From NCBI GenBank assembly GCA_030653985.1, contig JAURYJ010000045.1, positions 1 to 54,243 on the forward strand: a DNA stretch of 54,243 nucleotides. Reading direction: 5' to 3'. A program made the translations under genes and the position numbers. This DNA is from Methylobacter sp. (lineage in GTDB: Bacteria; Pseudomonadota; Gammaproteobacteria; Methylococcales; Methylomonadaceae). Below the pieces are notes generated by a model. It was not told the origin of the DNA, made no database searches, and saw only the letters and a program-made list of their open reading frames with translations. Shown piece after piece: positions 44,702-54,069 of this stretch (its first letter is position 1; the number at the start of each line of letters is the position of its first letter).

Positions 44702-45531
44702 AGGCCATAAGTCACTCGGGGTTGCCCGGATAAGTCTTTATAGGTTTGTACTTTATCATAATGCAAATTTTTAAATAGGGTTTGCACTTGCTGTTGCTGG
44801 TCGTAGCCATGTTCAATCAACAGGTGTCCTTGGGGTTCCAGGTGGTTTCGAGCTAGGGTGGCGATGATTTTAATATCACCAAGTCCCTGCTCTGCGGCGC
44901 ACAAGGCTGTTTGCGGTTCAAACCGGACATCGCCTTGCAGAAGATGGCTGTCATCTTCTGCAATATAAGGCGGGTTGCTGATAATGAGGTTGAATTTGCT
45001 ATCGGGAACATCGGCATACCAGTTGCTTTGGTAAAACTGAACATTGTTGATGTGGTGTTTGTCGGCATTGAGTTGGGCGATAGCTAACGCGGCCACGCTA
45101 ATATCGGTGGCGCTGATCTGTGCATGACGGCGTTCAACGGCCAGCGTAATGGCAATAATGCCCGAGCCGGTACCCAGATCAATGATCTTGACCGGTTCAT
45201 CTGCCGGTATCAGCTTTAAACTGAGCTCAATAAGCAGTTCGGTGTCGGGTCTGGGAATCAATACGTCAGGCGATACCTGAAAATCCCGCGACCAGAATTC
45301 CCTGTTGCCGGTGATATAGGCAATGGGTGTGCCTTTTTGGCGTTGTTCAAGCAACGCCCTGAACGCCGTCAGTTGCTCGGGCTGTAGTGGTTTGTCCGGC
45401 CAAGCGCGAAGATGGGAGCGCGGTTTGTTAAGTGCCAGGCGCAGTAAAACTTCTGCATCCAGTAAGGCTGAATCGGTGACTAATGCCAGTGTGTCGGCAG
45501 CGTCTGTCAGCACGGATTTTATGCTGTGCAT
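44689..45531 (-). CDS. prmC: Release factor glutamine methyltransferase PrmC
   Basis: PrmC (HemK) methylates the glutamine of the GGQ motif in release factors RF1 and RF2. The 280-residue protein has an N-terminal helical substrate-binding domain, then PDVLIPRPDTELLIE. The SAM-binding motif is VKIIDLGTGSGIIAITLA, and the catalytic NPPY is in FNLIISNPPYIAEDD. The ATG lies 5 bp after the stop of prfA, the gene of its substrate, and the pair is conserved in many bacteria. Confidence 0.97.
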   Translation of the reverse strand: MHSIKSVLTDAADTLALVTDSALLDAEVLLRLALNKPRSHLRAWPDKPLQPEQLTAFRALLEQRQKGTPIAYITGNREFWSRDFQVSPDVLIPRPDTELLIELSLKLIPADEPVKIIDLGTGSGIIAITLAVERRHAQISATDISVAALAIAQLNADKHHINNVQFYQSNWYADVPDSKFNLIISNPPYIAEDDSHLLQGDVRFEPQTALCAAEQGLGDIKIIATLARNHLEPQGHLLIEHGYDQQQQVQTLFKNLHYDKVQTYKDLSGQPRVTYGLWNP

Positions 45532-45536
45532 GTGAT

Positions 45537-46622
45537 TTAGTCTTCGCCCAATTGGGTGAGCAGTTCGGCTTGGTGTTCGCTGATCAAGGGTTGCAGGACA
45601 TGCTCCAGTCCACCCTGCATAATGTCGTCGAGTTTATACAAGGTCAGGTTGATGCGGTGATCGGTTAAGCGTCCTTGCGGGTAGTTGTAGGTGCGGATGC
45701 GTTCGGAACGGTCGCCGCTGCCGACTTGCAGTTTTCGGGTGGCCGATTGTTCAGCATGGTGTTTTTCCTGTTCGGCCGATAGCAAGCGCGATGCCAATAA
45801 AGACATGGCTCTGGCGCGATTTTTATGTTGCGAGCGTTCATCTTGACATTCCACCACGACGCCGCTTGGCATGTGGGTAATGCGTATCGCCGATTCGGTC
45901 TTATTGATGTGCTGTCCACCGGCTCCTGAGGCGCGGAAGGTGTCAACCTTAAGGTCTGCTGGGTTGATGTCTATGGCATCGACTTCGTCGACTTCCGGCA
46001 TGATCGCGACGGTGCAGGCCGAAGTATGGATGCGTCCTTGCGACTCGGTTTCAGGCACGCGCTGCACCCGATGTGCGCCGGATTCGAATTTTAATTGGGA
46101 ATAAACATCCTTGCCGGTAACGCGCAGTATGACTTCTTTGTAGCCGCCATGATCGCCGTGACTTTCGTTGATAATTTCTGTTTGCCAGCCTTTGCGCTCG
46201 GCGTAGCGCTGATACATGCGGGCAAGATCGCCGGAGAAGATCGCCGCTTCATCGCCACCAGTTCCGGCGCGAATTTCGATAAAAATATTGCGATTATCGT
46301 TGGGGTCTTTAGGTAGTAACAGCACTTGCATTTCATGATCGATTGCATCCAGCTGGTCTTCAGCCTCGTTTACTTCCTCTTTGGCCATTTCTCTTAATTC
46401 CGGGTCACTATCATTGGCCATTTCCTTGGCTGATGCTAGTGTTTCCAGCGTCTGTTGATAGCGTTTGTAGCAATCAACCAGTGGATTAATTTGGGCGTAT
46501 TCCTGGCTTAAGGAGCGAAATTTGTTTTGATTGCCTTGTACTTCAGGGTCTGAAAGTAAGGCGGCGATTTCGTCATAGCGTTCGCACAGGTTTTCGAGTT
46601 TATGTTGTATGGATTGTTTCAT
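45537..46622 (-). CDS. prfA: Peptide chain release factor 1
   Basis: RF1 terminates translation at UAA and UAG codons. The 361 residues are of usual length. The codon-recognition region has [20 protein letters not shown], a PxT-type tripeptide characteristic of RF1. The catalytic GGQ (235-237) lies in [18 protein letters not shown], the target of PrmC. The start overlaps the hemA stop by 4 bp (ATGA type), so hemA-prfA-prmC is translated as a coupled unit. Confidence 0.98.
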   Translation of the reverse strand: MKQSIQHKLENLCERYDEIAALLSDPEVQGNQNKFRSLSQEYAQINPLVDCYKRYQQTLETLASAKEMANDSDPELREMAKEEVNEAEDQLDAIDHEMQVLLLPKDPNDNRNIFIEIRAGTGGDEAAIFSGDLARMYQRYAERKGWQTEIINESHGDHGGYKEVILRVTGKDVYSQLKFESGAHRVQRVPETESQGRIHTSACTVAIMPEVDEVDAIDINPADLKVDTFRASGAGGQHINKTESAIRITHMPSGVVVECQDERSQHKNRARAMSLLASRLLSAEQEKHHAEQSATRKLQVGSGDRSERIRTYNYPQGRLTDHRINLTLYKLDDIMQGGLEHVLQPLISEHQAELLTQLGED

Positions 46623-47878
46623 TGAGAGTTAGTTAATTTAAAAATTTCGCGGGCGGCGGCGATCAAATCGTGGCGTTGGTTTTCGGCGGCGGCTCTGATT
46701 TGGGTGCTGGGGGTATGGGTGAGTTTGTTAGTCAGGCTATGGGCTAGTCGGCTAAGGGCTTGTTCGGCGGTGACGCCGCTTTTTAGTAGGCCTAAGGCTT
46801 TCTGCAAGGCCGCATCACGGGATTGTTCGGCTTGCTTCCGATAATCCTGGATGGTCGATTGAGCGCCTTGGGCGCGCAGCCAAGCTAAGAAGTAGTCGAC
46901 TTGGGTGTCGATGATTTCTTCGGCCTGTTCAGCAGCCAGTCGGCGGGTATTCATATTTTTATCGATGGTGTTTTGCAGATCGTCGATGGTGTAAAGGTAC
47001 ACATCGCTAAGTTGCTCAACTTCAGCCTCAATATCCCGGGGTACGGCAAGGTCTACCATGAACATCGGTTTATGCTTGCGTTTTTTTAGAGCACTTTCAA
47101 CGCGACCTTTGCCCAGTATCGGCAGTTGACTTGCCGTTGATGAGATAACGATGTCGGCTTCGGCTAGATGCATAGGCAGTTCGGTTAAGTCAATCGCGTA
47201 GCCGTTAAACTGTAAGGCCAAGGCGTGGGCTTTATCATAGGTGCGATTGGCAATAATAATACGACCGATGCCTTGTTGCGACAAATGCCGCGCGGTCAGT
47301 TCTATGGTTTCGCCTGCGCCTATTAGAAGGGCAGTCTGCTCGCTGAGTTTATCGAAGATTTGCTGTGCCAGTTGCACAGCGGCAAAGGCAACCGATACGG
47401 GACTGGAGCCAATAGCGGTATCGGTGCGCACCTTTTTAGCGGCAGTAAAGGTATGTTGAAAAAGCCTGCCCAAGCGCTTGCCCAAGGTCCCCGCATCATA
47501 GGCGGTCTGATAAGCCGTTTTCATTTGCCCAAGAATTTGCGGCTCTCCCAAAATCATCGAATCGAGGCCGCATGCTACGCGAAACATGTGGCGGATCAGG
47601 TCGCTATCGGTATAGCAGTACAAATAAGGCATAAAATCGTCGGCATTGATTTGTTTGCTTTGGGCTACCCAGTCAATCAGGATTTGTTTGTTTGCTGTAG
47701 TTGAGGTGCAGTAAAATTCGGTACGGTTACAGGTAGACAATATCGCGGCTTCGCTGATTTCTTTGATGTGCCACAATTCCTGCAACGAAGATCCAAGGAT
47801 TTCGGCAGGGAATGAAAGGCGCTCACGGATTGAGACCGGCGCGGTGTTATAATTAATCCCAACTGCAAGAAGTGTCAT
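46619..47878 (-). CDS. hemA: Glutamyl-tRNA reductase
   Basis: HemA reduces glutamyl-tRNA to glutamate-1-semialdehyde, the first committed step of C5 tetrapyrrole synthesis. The start is set at 47878 ([20 protein letters not shown]), which puts the catalytic cysteine at C50 in [11 protein letters not shown], as in the family. The open frame extends 12 codons further upstream. [10 protein letters not shown], the NADPH-binding [15 protein letters not shown] and [13 protein letters not shown] follow. The 419-residue length is normal. It is divergent from the TPR lipoprotein-lolB-ispE group, as in many gammaproteobacteria. Confidence 0.97.
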   Translation of the reverse strand: MTLLAVGINYNTAPVSIRERLSFPAEILGSSLQELWHIKEISEAAILSTCNRTEFYCTSTTANKQILIDWVAQSKQINADDFMPYLYCYTDSDLIRHMFRVACGLDSMILGEPQILGQMKTAYQTAYDAGTLGKRLGRLFQHTFTAAKKVRTDTAIGSSPVSVAFAAVQLAQQIFDKLSEQTALLIGAGETIELTARHLSQQGIGRIIIANRTYDKAHALALQFNGYAIDLTELPMHLAEADIVISSTASQLPILGKGRVESALKKRKHKPMFMVDLAVPRDIEAEVEQLSDVYLYTIDDLQNTIDKNMNTRRLAAEQAEEIIDTQVDYFLAWLRAQGAQSTIQDYRKQAEQSRDAALQKALGLLKSGVTAEQALSRLAHSLTNKLTHTPSTQIRAAAENQRHDLIAAAREIFKLTNSQ

Positions 47879-47889
47879 GTGATTAGGTT

Positions 47890-47955
47890 CAAGGTAAAAA
47901 GATCCAAGGATCAAGGATCAAGGCTGGTTTTTTAAATGGCTAACCTTTTACCTTG
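47890..47955. repeat. Inverted repeat upstream of hemA
   Basis: CAAGGTAAAA (47890-47899) and TTTTACCTTG (47946-47955) form a 10-bp inverted repeat. Inside are tandem copies of ATCAAGG-like words (GGATCAAGGATCAAGG). It lies in the hemA leader region and could be a small repeat or a leader hairpin. Confidence 0.45.
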
Positions 47956-48096
47956 GGCCTTAACGACTGTATTATGTAAGTATATTCTAAGAAATATAAT
48001 GGCTTTATCCAAATGGAATAAACCAGCTGTCTGACTCAACTGGTTTTTCTGATAATCTATGGCAAAATATATGTGGGCAATTAATAGGACGACTGT

Positions 48097-49842
48097 GTGT
48101 TAATTTTTAGATTGTTTTCAGTGTTAATCCTCGTGTTTCTTAATGGTTGCGCCAGTTCACCTGAGAAGCCGAGTGCGCAGGAAGAAGTGATTGAACCTGT
48201 AACAATAGACGAACCCAAGGAAAAAACGCAACAAAGTGAAGTAAAAACATCGATAGATCCAGACGTGATGTACATGCTAATGGCGGCAGAGCTTGCGGGA
48301 CAAAGAGGTCAATATGCCATTGCGTTGGAGGGTTACATGGAGGCCGCCAAGCGTGTTAATGATCCCAGGTTTGCTGAAAGAGCGGCAAAGATTGCCATGT
48401 ATATGAGGGATGGCAATAAAACGGATGAGGCGGTTTCTTTATGGTTAAAACAAGATCCTAAGAATCCAACGGCAAGAAAAATAGCCGCATTATCTGCATT
48501 AAGAACCGGCGATAAACAGGCTGCTGTTGATCATCTGGATGCGGTGTTAAAGATGGATCCTGCTGAATTTGAAAAGACGGTGCTTGAATTGTTTACTGTT
48601 TTGCAAAGAGACGGCAAGATGAATTTTTTTTATGGGGTGTTGGATGCCTTGGCAGCGAAAAATCCTGATCAGGCTGTGGTTTATTTTGTGCAGTCGTTGT
48701 TGGCTATAGAAATGAAAGATAATGCGCTTGCTGAAAAGACAGTGCAGCAGGCTTTGAGTATTCAGCCCGGCTGGGATAAGGCATTAATATTCCAGGCCCA
48801 GATAGCAGTAATTTCAGGGGATTTAAATAAAGCAAAAATTTTGTTAAGAAATGCATCCGTTAAATATCCTGAAAATGATAAGTTTAAAAAACTACTGGCG
48901 CAGGTGTTAATAAAGGCGGCTGAATACGAGGCGGCGGGCGAGGTTTATCAGGGTATTGTTTTGGTTGATCCGAAGGATGCCGAGAGTCAGGTTTCACTGG
49001 CATTAGTGCATTTGCAGTTGGATCGTGACGAAAAGGCGGAGGATATCTTTAAACAATTACTTGGTCAGCCGGAATGGCAAAATCAGGCGAGTTTTTATTT
49101 GGGAAAAATAGAAGAAAAGCGTGGACATACGCAAAGAGCGTTGGCATGGTTTGATAAAGTAACTGACGGGCCGTTGGTTTTTGAATCGGCGATTACCGCA
49201 GTATCATTGCTGGTAAAAGACAATGAATTCGAGAAAGCCGATTCGCGGTTGGGACTGTTGGCGGGGCAGTTTCCAAAGCAGGGGCAGCGCATTATTTTGA
49301 TGCAGGCCGGGTTGTTCAGTCAGCAAAAGAAATATGAAAAAGCCTTTAAGCTGTTGACTGATGAGTTGGCCAGTCAGCCAGATCAAAGAGACTTGTTATA
49401 TACGCGTGCGTTAATGGCGGAGCGGATTAATAAGTTGGATATACTGGAAGCTGATCTGAAAAAAATATTAGTCAAATATCCCGATGATGCGGAAGCTTTA
49501 AATGCATTAGGTTATAGCTTGCTAGCTAATGCAGGTCGTTATGTCGAGGCAGAAAAATATCTACTGCATGCGCTTAAATTGCAGCCGGATGAGGCGGTAA
49601 TTTTGGATAGTTTTGGCTGGTTACAGTTTAAACTGGGAAAGCTTGAGCAAGCTAAGAGTTATCTTGAGCGGGCATATGCAAAGCAACAGGAAGGTGAGAT
49701 AGCTGCTCATCTTGCTGAAGTGTTGTGGCGCTTGGGTAGAAAAGAGGCGGCCAAAAAAATATTTAATGAGGCTATTAAAAAAGCACCAGAAGATGAATAT
49801 TTGCTGGAGTTCCAAAAGAGAATATTGAATAGTGAAAAATAG
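48097..49842 (+). CDS. Tetratricopeptide-repeat lipoprotein
   Basis: A 581-residue predicted outer-membrane or periplasmic lipoprotein. The GTG start at 48097 (AGGAC upstream) gives a lipoprotein signal, MLIFRLFSVLILVFLNGC, with mature Cys18. The rest is nearly all TPR-like helical repeats from about residue 55 to the end, such as QRGQYAIALEGYMEAAKRVNDPRFAERAAKIA, GRYVEAEKYLLHALKLQPDEAVILDSFGWLQFKLGK and LEQAKSYLERAYAKQ. TPR proteins act as scaffolds for protein assembly. The gene overlaps lolB by 11 bp, so a link to lipoprotein or envelope biogenesis is plausible, but the function is unknown. Confidence 0.88.
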   Translation: MLIFRLFSVLILVFLNGCASSPEKPSAQEEVIEPVTIDEPKEKTQQSEVKTSIDPDVMYMLMAAELAGQRGQYAIALEGYMEAAKRVNDPRFAERAAKIAMYMRDGNKTDEAVSLWLKQDPKNPTARKIAALSALRTGDKQAAVDHLDAVLKMDPAEFEKTVLELFTVLQRDGKMNFFYGVLDALAAKNPDQAVVYFVQSLLAIEMKDNALAEKTVQQALSIQPGWDKALIFQAQIAVISGDLNKAKILLRNASVKYPENDKFKKLLAQVLIKAAEYEAAGEVYQGIVLVDPKDAESQVSLALVHLQLDRDEKAEDIFKQLLGQPEWQNQASFYLGKIEEKRGHTQRALAWFDKVTDGPLVFESAITAVSLLVKDNEFEKADSRLGLLAGQFPKQGQRIILMQAGLFSQQKKYEKAFKLLTDELASQPDQRDLLYTRALMAERINKLDILEADLKKILVKYPDDAEALNALGYSLLANAGRYVEAEKYLLHALKLQPDEAVILDSFGWLQFKLGKLEQAKSYLERAYAKQQEGEIAAHLAEVLWRLGRKEAAKKIFNEAIKKAPEDEYLLEFQKRILNSEK

Positions 49843-50437
49843 GGTGCTGCGTTTTAAGATAGGATTATTAGTTGGTGGGAGTTTGATGTTTTTATTATCG
49901 GCTTGTTCCGTTGTTCCTGTTGAGCCGGATGCGCGTTATTCAAGGGCTGCAATGCTCCATCTCTATGAGTTGGAATCTTGGTCCTTTGAAGGGCGATTGG
50001 CATTAACGGGGGAAGGTGATCCCTGGTCGGCCAATATAAGCTGGGACCATAGTCCCGATGCAGAGAAAATAAGGTTATCCGGCCCCATGGGTCAAGGGGC
50101 AGTTGTTATTTTATTAGCAGATAATGTTGTCACCATAGATCGAGGTGGGGGCGATGTGCAATCATCAACGGAGCCTGAAGAGTTTATTAAGCAGCAATTG
50201 GGCATGCTTGTTCCCGTACTGTCTCTGCGATATTGGGTGGTAGGTTTGCCGGAGCCCTCGCGCTCATATAAAGAGACCGATGTCGGCTTTAATCAGGCTG
50301 GATGGCTGAGTGAATATAAGCAAATGCAACCGGTTGATAATGTCACTATGCCGCACAAAATGACGGTTATGAATAAGCAGGTTAAGTTAAAGTTGGTTAT
50401 CGATCAATGGGTTGTTAATGACGTTAAAAAAAATTAA
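49832..50437 (+). CDS. lolB: Outer-membrane lipoprotein receptor LolB
   Basis: LolB accepts lipoproteins from the LolA carrier and inserts them into the outer membrane. The 201 residues start at GTG 49832 inside the end of the TPR gene. The lipobox is LSAC (mature Cys25). Family features are ELESWSFEGRLALTGEGDPWSANISWDH, LSGPMGQGAVVILLADNVVTID and the loop around LRYWVVGLPEPS. The assignment is supported by the conserved order lolB-ispE-tRNA-Gln-prs. The stop overlaps the beginning of ispE. Confidence 0.93.
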   Translation: MKNRVLRFKIGLLVGGSLMFLLSACSVVPVEPDARYSRAAMLHLYELESWSFEGRLALTGEGDPWSANISWDHSPDAEKIRLSGPMGQGAVVILLADNVVTIDRGGGDVQSSTEPEEFIKQQLGMLVPVLSLRYWVVGLPEPSRSYKETDVGFNQAGWLSEYKQMQPVDNVTMPHKMTVMNKQVKLKLVIDQWVVNDVKKN

Positions 50438-51290
50438 TCAGGCTGTATGGACAGAAAGATGGCCTGCTCCGGCAAAATTGAACTTAATGTTACGCATTAT
50501 CGGGCAACGAAGTGATGGTTATCATTTGCTGCAGACGGTATTTCAATTCATAGATTTATGTGATTGGATAACATTCCATCCTGTTGGTAACGGGGTGGTT
50601 AGTTTACAAAAAACAATACCCGGCGTACCTGAAGCCGATGATCTAACGATCAGGGCGGCAAAGCTGTTAAAAGCGGAAACTGGCTGTGAGCAAGGCGTAT
50701 GCATTGAGGTCGAAAAAAACCTGCCAATGGGGGGCGGACTTGGTGGCGGCAGTTCAGATGCGGCAACGACTTTGGTTGTGCTGAACGAGCTATGGAATCT
50801 GCATTTATCAAGAGAAAAGTTGGCGGAACTCGGCTTGACATTGGGAGCAGATGTGCCGGTTTTTGTATATGGTTATTCATCATGGGCGGAAGGAATCGGT
50901 GAAAAGCTTGAGAGAATAGATGTTTCGGAACAGTGGGTTGTGTTAATAAGGCCTGATTGCCATGTAGATACGAAAGAAGTTTTTTTAGCTAAAGATTTGA
51001 CACGGAATAGTAAATCAATCAGAATAGTCGACTTTATAGCGGGCCAGCACCAAAACGATTGTCTTGGGGTGGTTCGCGAACGTTACCAGCCTGTTAAAGA
51101 CGCTTTGGTTGATTTGTCTGAGTTTTCTGAGGCAAGGCTAACCGGAACAGGGGCTTGTGTTTTTGCACAGTTTGATTCTGAAAAAGCCGCACTCAGTGCC
51201 TATCAGTCACTTCAAAAGAAATGGCAGGTTTATCTGGTCAAGGGTGTAAATGAATCTCCTTTGTTTTTAAAGCTGAAAACTGGTAACTGA
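50418..51290 (+). CDS. ispE: 4-diphosphocytidyl-2-C-methyl-D-erythritol kinase
   Basis: IspE phosphorylates CDP-methylerythritol in the non-mevalonate isoprenoid pathway. It is a GHMP kinase of about 290 residues. The substrate part has WPAPAKLNLMLRIIGQRSDGYHLLQTVFQFID, with the catalytic lysine region. The glycine-rich ATP loop is PMGGGLGGGSSDAATTLVVLN, and LGADVPVFVYG contains the catalytic aspartate. LTGTGACVFAQF is near the C-terminus. I use ATG 50418; a TTG at 50412 is in frame. The start lies within the last codons of lolB. Confidence 0.96.
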   Translation: MTLKKINQAVWTERWPAPAKLNLMLRIIGQRSDGYHLLQTVFQFIDLCDWITFHPVGNGVVSLQKTIPGVPEADDLTIRAAKLLKAETGCEQGVCIEVEKNLPMGGGLGGGSSDAATTLVVLNELWNLHLSREKLAELGLTLGADVPVFVYGYSSWAEGIGEKLERIDVSEQWVVLIRPDCHVDTKEVFLAKDLTRNSKSIRIVDFIAGQHQNDCLGVVRERYQPVKDALVDLSEFSEARLTGTGACVFAQFDSEKAALSAYQSLQKKWQVYLVKGVNESPLFLKLKTGN

Positions 51291-51302
51291 ATATCATAAT
51301 TA

Positions 51303-51378
51303 TTGGGCCGTCGCCAAGCGGTAAGGCACGGGGTTTTGATCTCCGCATACCAAGGTTCGAATCCTTGCGGCCCAGCCA
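51303..51378 (+). tRNA. tRNA-Gln (anticodon TTG)
   Basis: The sequence closely follows the standard tRNA-Gln: acceptor TGGGCCG paired with CGGCCCA, D-arm CGCCAAGCGGTAAGGC, anticodon loop TTTTGAT with anticodon TTG, T-arm AGGTTCGAATCCT, discriminator G and encoded CCA. It lies between ispE and prs, its usual gammaproteobacterial position. Confidence 0.95.
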
Positions 51379-51416
51379 TTTACCTCGCTAAGTTGAATTC
51401 TATTTGGGAGTGCTTG

Positions 51417-52370
51417 ATGAGTGACACCTCTGTGATGGTGTTTTCTGGAAATGCTAACTTGGCTTTGTCAGAGGGTATAGTAAAGAAACTCAATATGCGT
51501 CTTGGAATGGCGACCGTCGGAAGATTTAGTGATGGAGAGGTCGCGGTAGAGATTGAAGAAAATGTTCGTGGAAAGGATGTTTTTGTTATCCAGCCGACCT
51601 GCTCGCCAACGAATGAAAATCTGATGGAGTTGTTAGTGATGATGGATGCTTTAAATAGGGCGTCAGCATCACGAATAACAGCAGTGATGCCCTATTATGG
51701 CTATGCTCGCCAAGACAGAAGGTCGCGTTCAGCGCGCGTCCCCATTAGCGCGAAACTTGTTGCAAAAATGATTGAGCAAGCGGGTGCGGATCGAGTATTA
51801 ACAGTTGATTTGCATGCTGATCAAATTCAGGGTTTTTTCGATATTCCTGTGGATAATGTTTACTCTTCACCTATTCTTCTTGGTGATGTGTGGCGGCAAA
51901 AATATAAAGATTTGATTGTTGTTTCGCCGGATGTTGGTGGTGTTGTCAGGGCTAGAGCGCTTGCAAAGCGTTTGGATGATGCCGATCTTGCGATTATAGA
52001 TAAGCGTCGACCAAAAGCTAATGTAGCGGAAATTATGCATATAATTGGCGATGTAGATGGTCGCACATGTGTGTTAATCGATGATTTAGTTGATACCGCC
52101 GGAACGCTATGTCATGCAGCAGAAGCATTGAAGAAACATGGCGCTATCAAAGTGGTTGCCTATTGTACTCATGCGGTGTTGTCAGGTTCTGCTTTAAAAA
52201 ATATAAATAGTTCAGAGCTTGATGAATTAGTTGTTACTGACACTATTCCGCAGAGCCATGAGGCGGCTGTGTCAGGTAAAATAAGACAGTTAAGTGTTGC
52301 AGAAATGCTGGCTGAAACCATTAGGCGCATAGCTGTTGGCGAGTCAGTTAGTTCGCTCTATGTAGATTGA
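51417..52370 (+). CDS. prs: Ribose-phosphate pyrophosphokinase
   Basis: Prs makes phosphoribosyl pyrophosphate from ribose 5-phosphate and ATP for nucleotide, histidine and tryptophan synthesis. The start at 51417 follows TGGGAG; the frame also stays open back through the tRNA-Gln gene, which is not coding. The 317 residues begin [20 protein letters not shown] and include [18 protein letters not shown], the PRPP synthase signature ([22 protein letters not shown]) and [20 protein letters not shown]. It is followed by rplY after 59 bp. Confidence 0.97.
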   Translation: MSDTSVMVFSGNANLALSEGIVKKLNMRLGMATVGRFSDGEVAVEIEENVRGKDVFVIQPTCSPTNENLMELLVMMDALNRASASRITAVMPYYGYARQDRRSRSARVPISAKLVAKMIEQAGADRVLTVDLHADQIQGFFDIPVDNVYSSPILLGDVWRQKYKDLIVVSPDVGGVVRARALAKRLDDADLAIIDKRRPKANVAEIMHIIGDVDGRTCVLIDDLVDTAGTLCHAAEALKKHGAIKVVAYCTHAVLSGSALKNINSSELDELVVTDTIPQSHEAAVSGKIRQLSVAEMLAETIRRIAVGESVSSLYVD

Positions 52371-52429
52371 TAGCTGTAAATTGATAAAATTTAATTTGGT
52401 GTGCTTAATAGCACGGGGTTGAGAGAAAA

Positions 52430-53041
52430 ATGTCTAACGTATTTGAGTTTGTTGCCGAAAGTCGTGGGCAATCAGGTAAGAGCGCAGCCAGAAGAGCGCG
52501 TCATAAAGGTAATGTGCCTGCGGTAATATACGGTGGTCATGTCGAGCCTCAAATGCTTGTGCTAAATCATAATGAAGTAATTAAGCATCTTGCGCGTGAA
52601 GCTGTGTACTCACATGTTTTGGATATTACTGTCGATGGTAAAACAGAAAAAGTAATTCTAAAGGCTGTGCAGCGTCATCCTGCTAAATTCCAAGTCTTGC
52701 ACATGGATTTCCTTCGGGTAAATATGACGGATGCACTAAAAGTGCATGTGCCTTTGCATTTTATTAATGAAGATGTATCTATTGGCGGCAAGAAAGGTGG
52801 TATCGCGGCTCATTCTATGGCTGATGTTGAAGTTACCTGTTTGCCATCTGCGTTGCCTGATTATATTGAAGTGGATTTGATTGGCCTGGATATTGGTGAC
52901 TCAATGCATCTTTCCGATATTATTATGCCTGTAGGCGTTGAGATTGTGGCTTTAGCGCAAGGTTCTGAGCATGATAATCCTATTGTGTCTATGATGGCTT
53001 CAAAAACTAGTAAAGATGATGTTGCGGAAGAGACTGAATAA
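52430..53041 (+). CDS. rplY: 50S ribosomal protein bL25 (CTC family)
   Basis: bL25 binds 5S rRNA in the large ribosomal subunit. The 203-residue form has an N-terminal L25 domain (FVAESRGQSGKSAARRARHKGNVPAVIYGG). The C-terminal TL5/CTC domain (about 95-190) includes VEVTCLPSALPDYIEVDLIGLDIGDSMHLSDI. The longer CTC type is common in bacteria, while E. coli has only the first domain. GAGAG precedes the ATG. The gene pair rplY-pth is conserved, and pth starts 6 bp after the stop. Confidence 0.96.
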   Translation: MSNVFEFVAESRGQSGKSAARRARHKGNVPAVIYGGHVEPQMLVLNHNEVIKHLAREAVYSHVLDITVDGKTEKVILKAVQRHPAKFQVLHMDFLRVNMTDALKVHVPLHFINEDVSIGGKKGGIAAHSMADVEVTCLPSALPDYIEVDLIGLDIGDSMHLSDIIMPVGVEIVALAQGSEHDNPIVSMMASKTSKDDVAEETE

Positions 53042-53047
53042 TTTAGC

Positions 53048-53617
53048 ATGATAAAGCTTATAGTTGGCTTGGGGAATCCTGGCCGACAGTATGAAAAAAC
53101 CCGGCATAATGCCGGGTTTTTCTTTTTAGATGGATTGGTATCCGATTCAGGTTGTAATTGGGTAAGTGAATCCAAGTTTGATGGTTTATTGGCTGTTATT
53201 AGGGTTGCGGGCAGTAAAGTAATGCTGTTAAAGCCGACTACATTTATGAATCGAAGTGGTCAAGCTGTGGGTAAGGTTGCTCGGTACTATGGATTGGCGC
53301 CGGATGAAATACTTGTCGTTCATGATGAGTTGGATTTCGGTGCTGGCTTGGTGCGGTTAAAAAAGGACGGAGGCCATGCTGGGCATAATGGTTTGAGGGA
53401 CATTATTGCGCATCTTGAGTCAAAAGAATTTTATCGTTTAAGGATAGGTATTGGGCGGCCTCCTGCTGGAAAAGTTGTGGCAGATTTTGTGTTGTCAAAT
53501 CCCTCTAAAAATGAGCTGAATTCAATATCGTCAGCTTTTGATCTTGCTCGTAGCTATTTGGCGCAGATGGTGATGGGTGATATGTCGATAGTGATGAATA
53601 AATTGAATTCGGGATAA
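53048..53617 (+). CDS. pth: Peptidyl-tRNA hydrolase
   Basis: Pth releases peptides from peptidyl-tRNAs dropped by the ribosome. The 189 residues begin MIKLIVGLGNPGRQYEKTRH, with N10 and catalytic H20 in the TRHNAG motif. KPTTFMNRSGQAVG, LVVHDELDFGAGLVRLKKDGGHAGHNGLRDI and RLRIGIGRPP follow. The codons of the active-site motif form a 13-bp palindrome followed by a T-rich run, a terminator-like structure inside the gene (53095-53127). It is transcribed with rplY. Confidence 0.97.
   Translation: MIKLIVGLGNPGRQYEKTRHNAGFFFLDGLVSDSGCNWVSESKFDGLLAVIRVAGSKVMLLKPTTFMNRSGQAVGKVARYYGLAPDEILVVHDELDFGAGLVRLKKDGGHAGHNGLRDIIAHLESKEFYRLRIGIGRPPAGKVVADFVLSNPSKNELNSISSAFDLARSYLAQMVMGDMSIVMNKLNSG
53095..53127 (+). 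promoter_or_regulatory. Terminator-like hairpin inside the pth coding sequence
   Basis: AAAAACCCGGCAT (53095-53107) and ATGCCGGGTTTTT (53109-53121) are perfect inverted arms. TCTTTTT follows. As RNA this gives a GC-rich stem with a short loop and U-rich tail, like an intrinsic terminator, but it lies in codons 16-27 of pth. It may attenuate pth or be a chance result of the conserved TRHNAG codons. Confidence 0.5.
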
Positions 53618-53723
53618 AGTAATTATTTAGGATCGGTGTTGCTTGATGCATTTCATGGTAATTATTCAAGAATTGTATTAATTAAAAATCGCACTTAGCG
53701 GCTAAATAATTAAAAATCAGTTG

Positions 53724-53752
53724 TTGACATCGGTAAGCTAATAAAAGATAAT
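53724..53752 (+). promoter_or_regulatory. Sigma-70 promoter of the tRNA-tuf operon
   Basis: TTGACA (53724-53729) is a perfect -35 element, spaced 17 bp from GATAAT (53747-53752). It lies 19 bp upstream of the tRNA-Tyr gene, a distance suiting a short leader. Confidence 0.8.
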
Positions 53753-53771
53753 AAACGGGTTATTCAATAAC

Positions 53772-53856
53772 GGAGGGGTTCCCGAGCGGCCAAAGGGATC
53801 AGACTGTAAATCTGCCGGCTCTGCCTTCGGAGGTTCGAATCCTCCCCCCTCCACCA
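53772..53856 (+). tRNA. tRNA-Tyr (anticodon GTA)
   Basis: A class II tRNA with a long variable arm. The acceptor GGAGGGG pairs with CCCCTCC, the anticodon stem-loop is AGACTGTAAATCT (anticodon GTA), the T-arm is GGAGGTTCGAATCCTCC, and CCA is encoded. It is first in the Tyr-Gly-Thr-tuf unit. Confidence 0.95.
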
Positions 53857-53872
53857 TCTATTTAAAGTATCT

Positions 53873-53946
53873 GCGGGTGTAGTTCAATGGTAGAACTCCA
53901 GCCTTCCAAGCTGATCACGTGGGTTCGATTCCCATCACCCGCTCCA
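53873..53946 (+). tRNA. tRNA-Gly (anticodon TCC)
   Basis: The acceptor GCGGGTG pairs with CACCCGC. The anticodon stem-loop is CCAGCCTTCCAAGCTG-like with loop CTTCCAA and anticodon TCC. The T-arm is GTGGGTTCGATTCCCAT, and CCA is encoded. Confidence 0.94.
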
Positions 53947-53961
53947 TATTCGTAAAATTAA

Positions 53962-54037
<76 letters not shown>

Positions 54038-54069
54038 TGTATTGTGTTGATTGTTAGGGGTGTATTTTT

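Noticed and set aside
47360..47704. 114-codon open frame antisense to hemA
   Set aside because: It is opposite the conserved glutamyl-tRNA reductase sequence and shows no recognisable domain.
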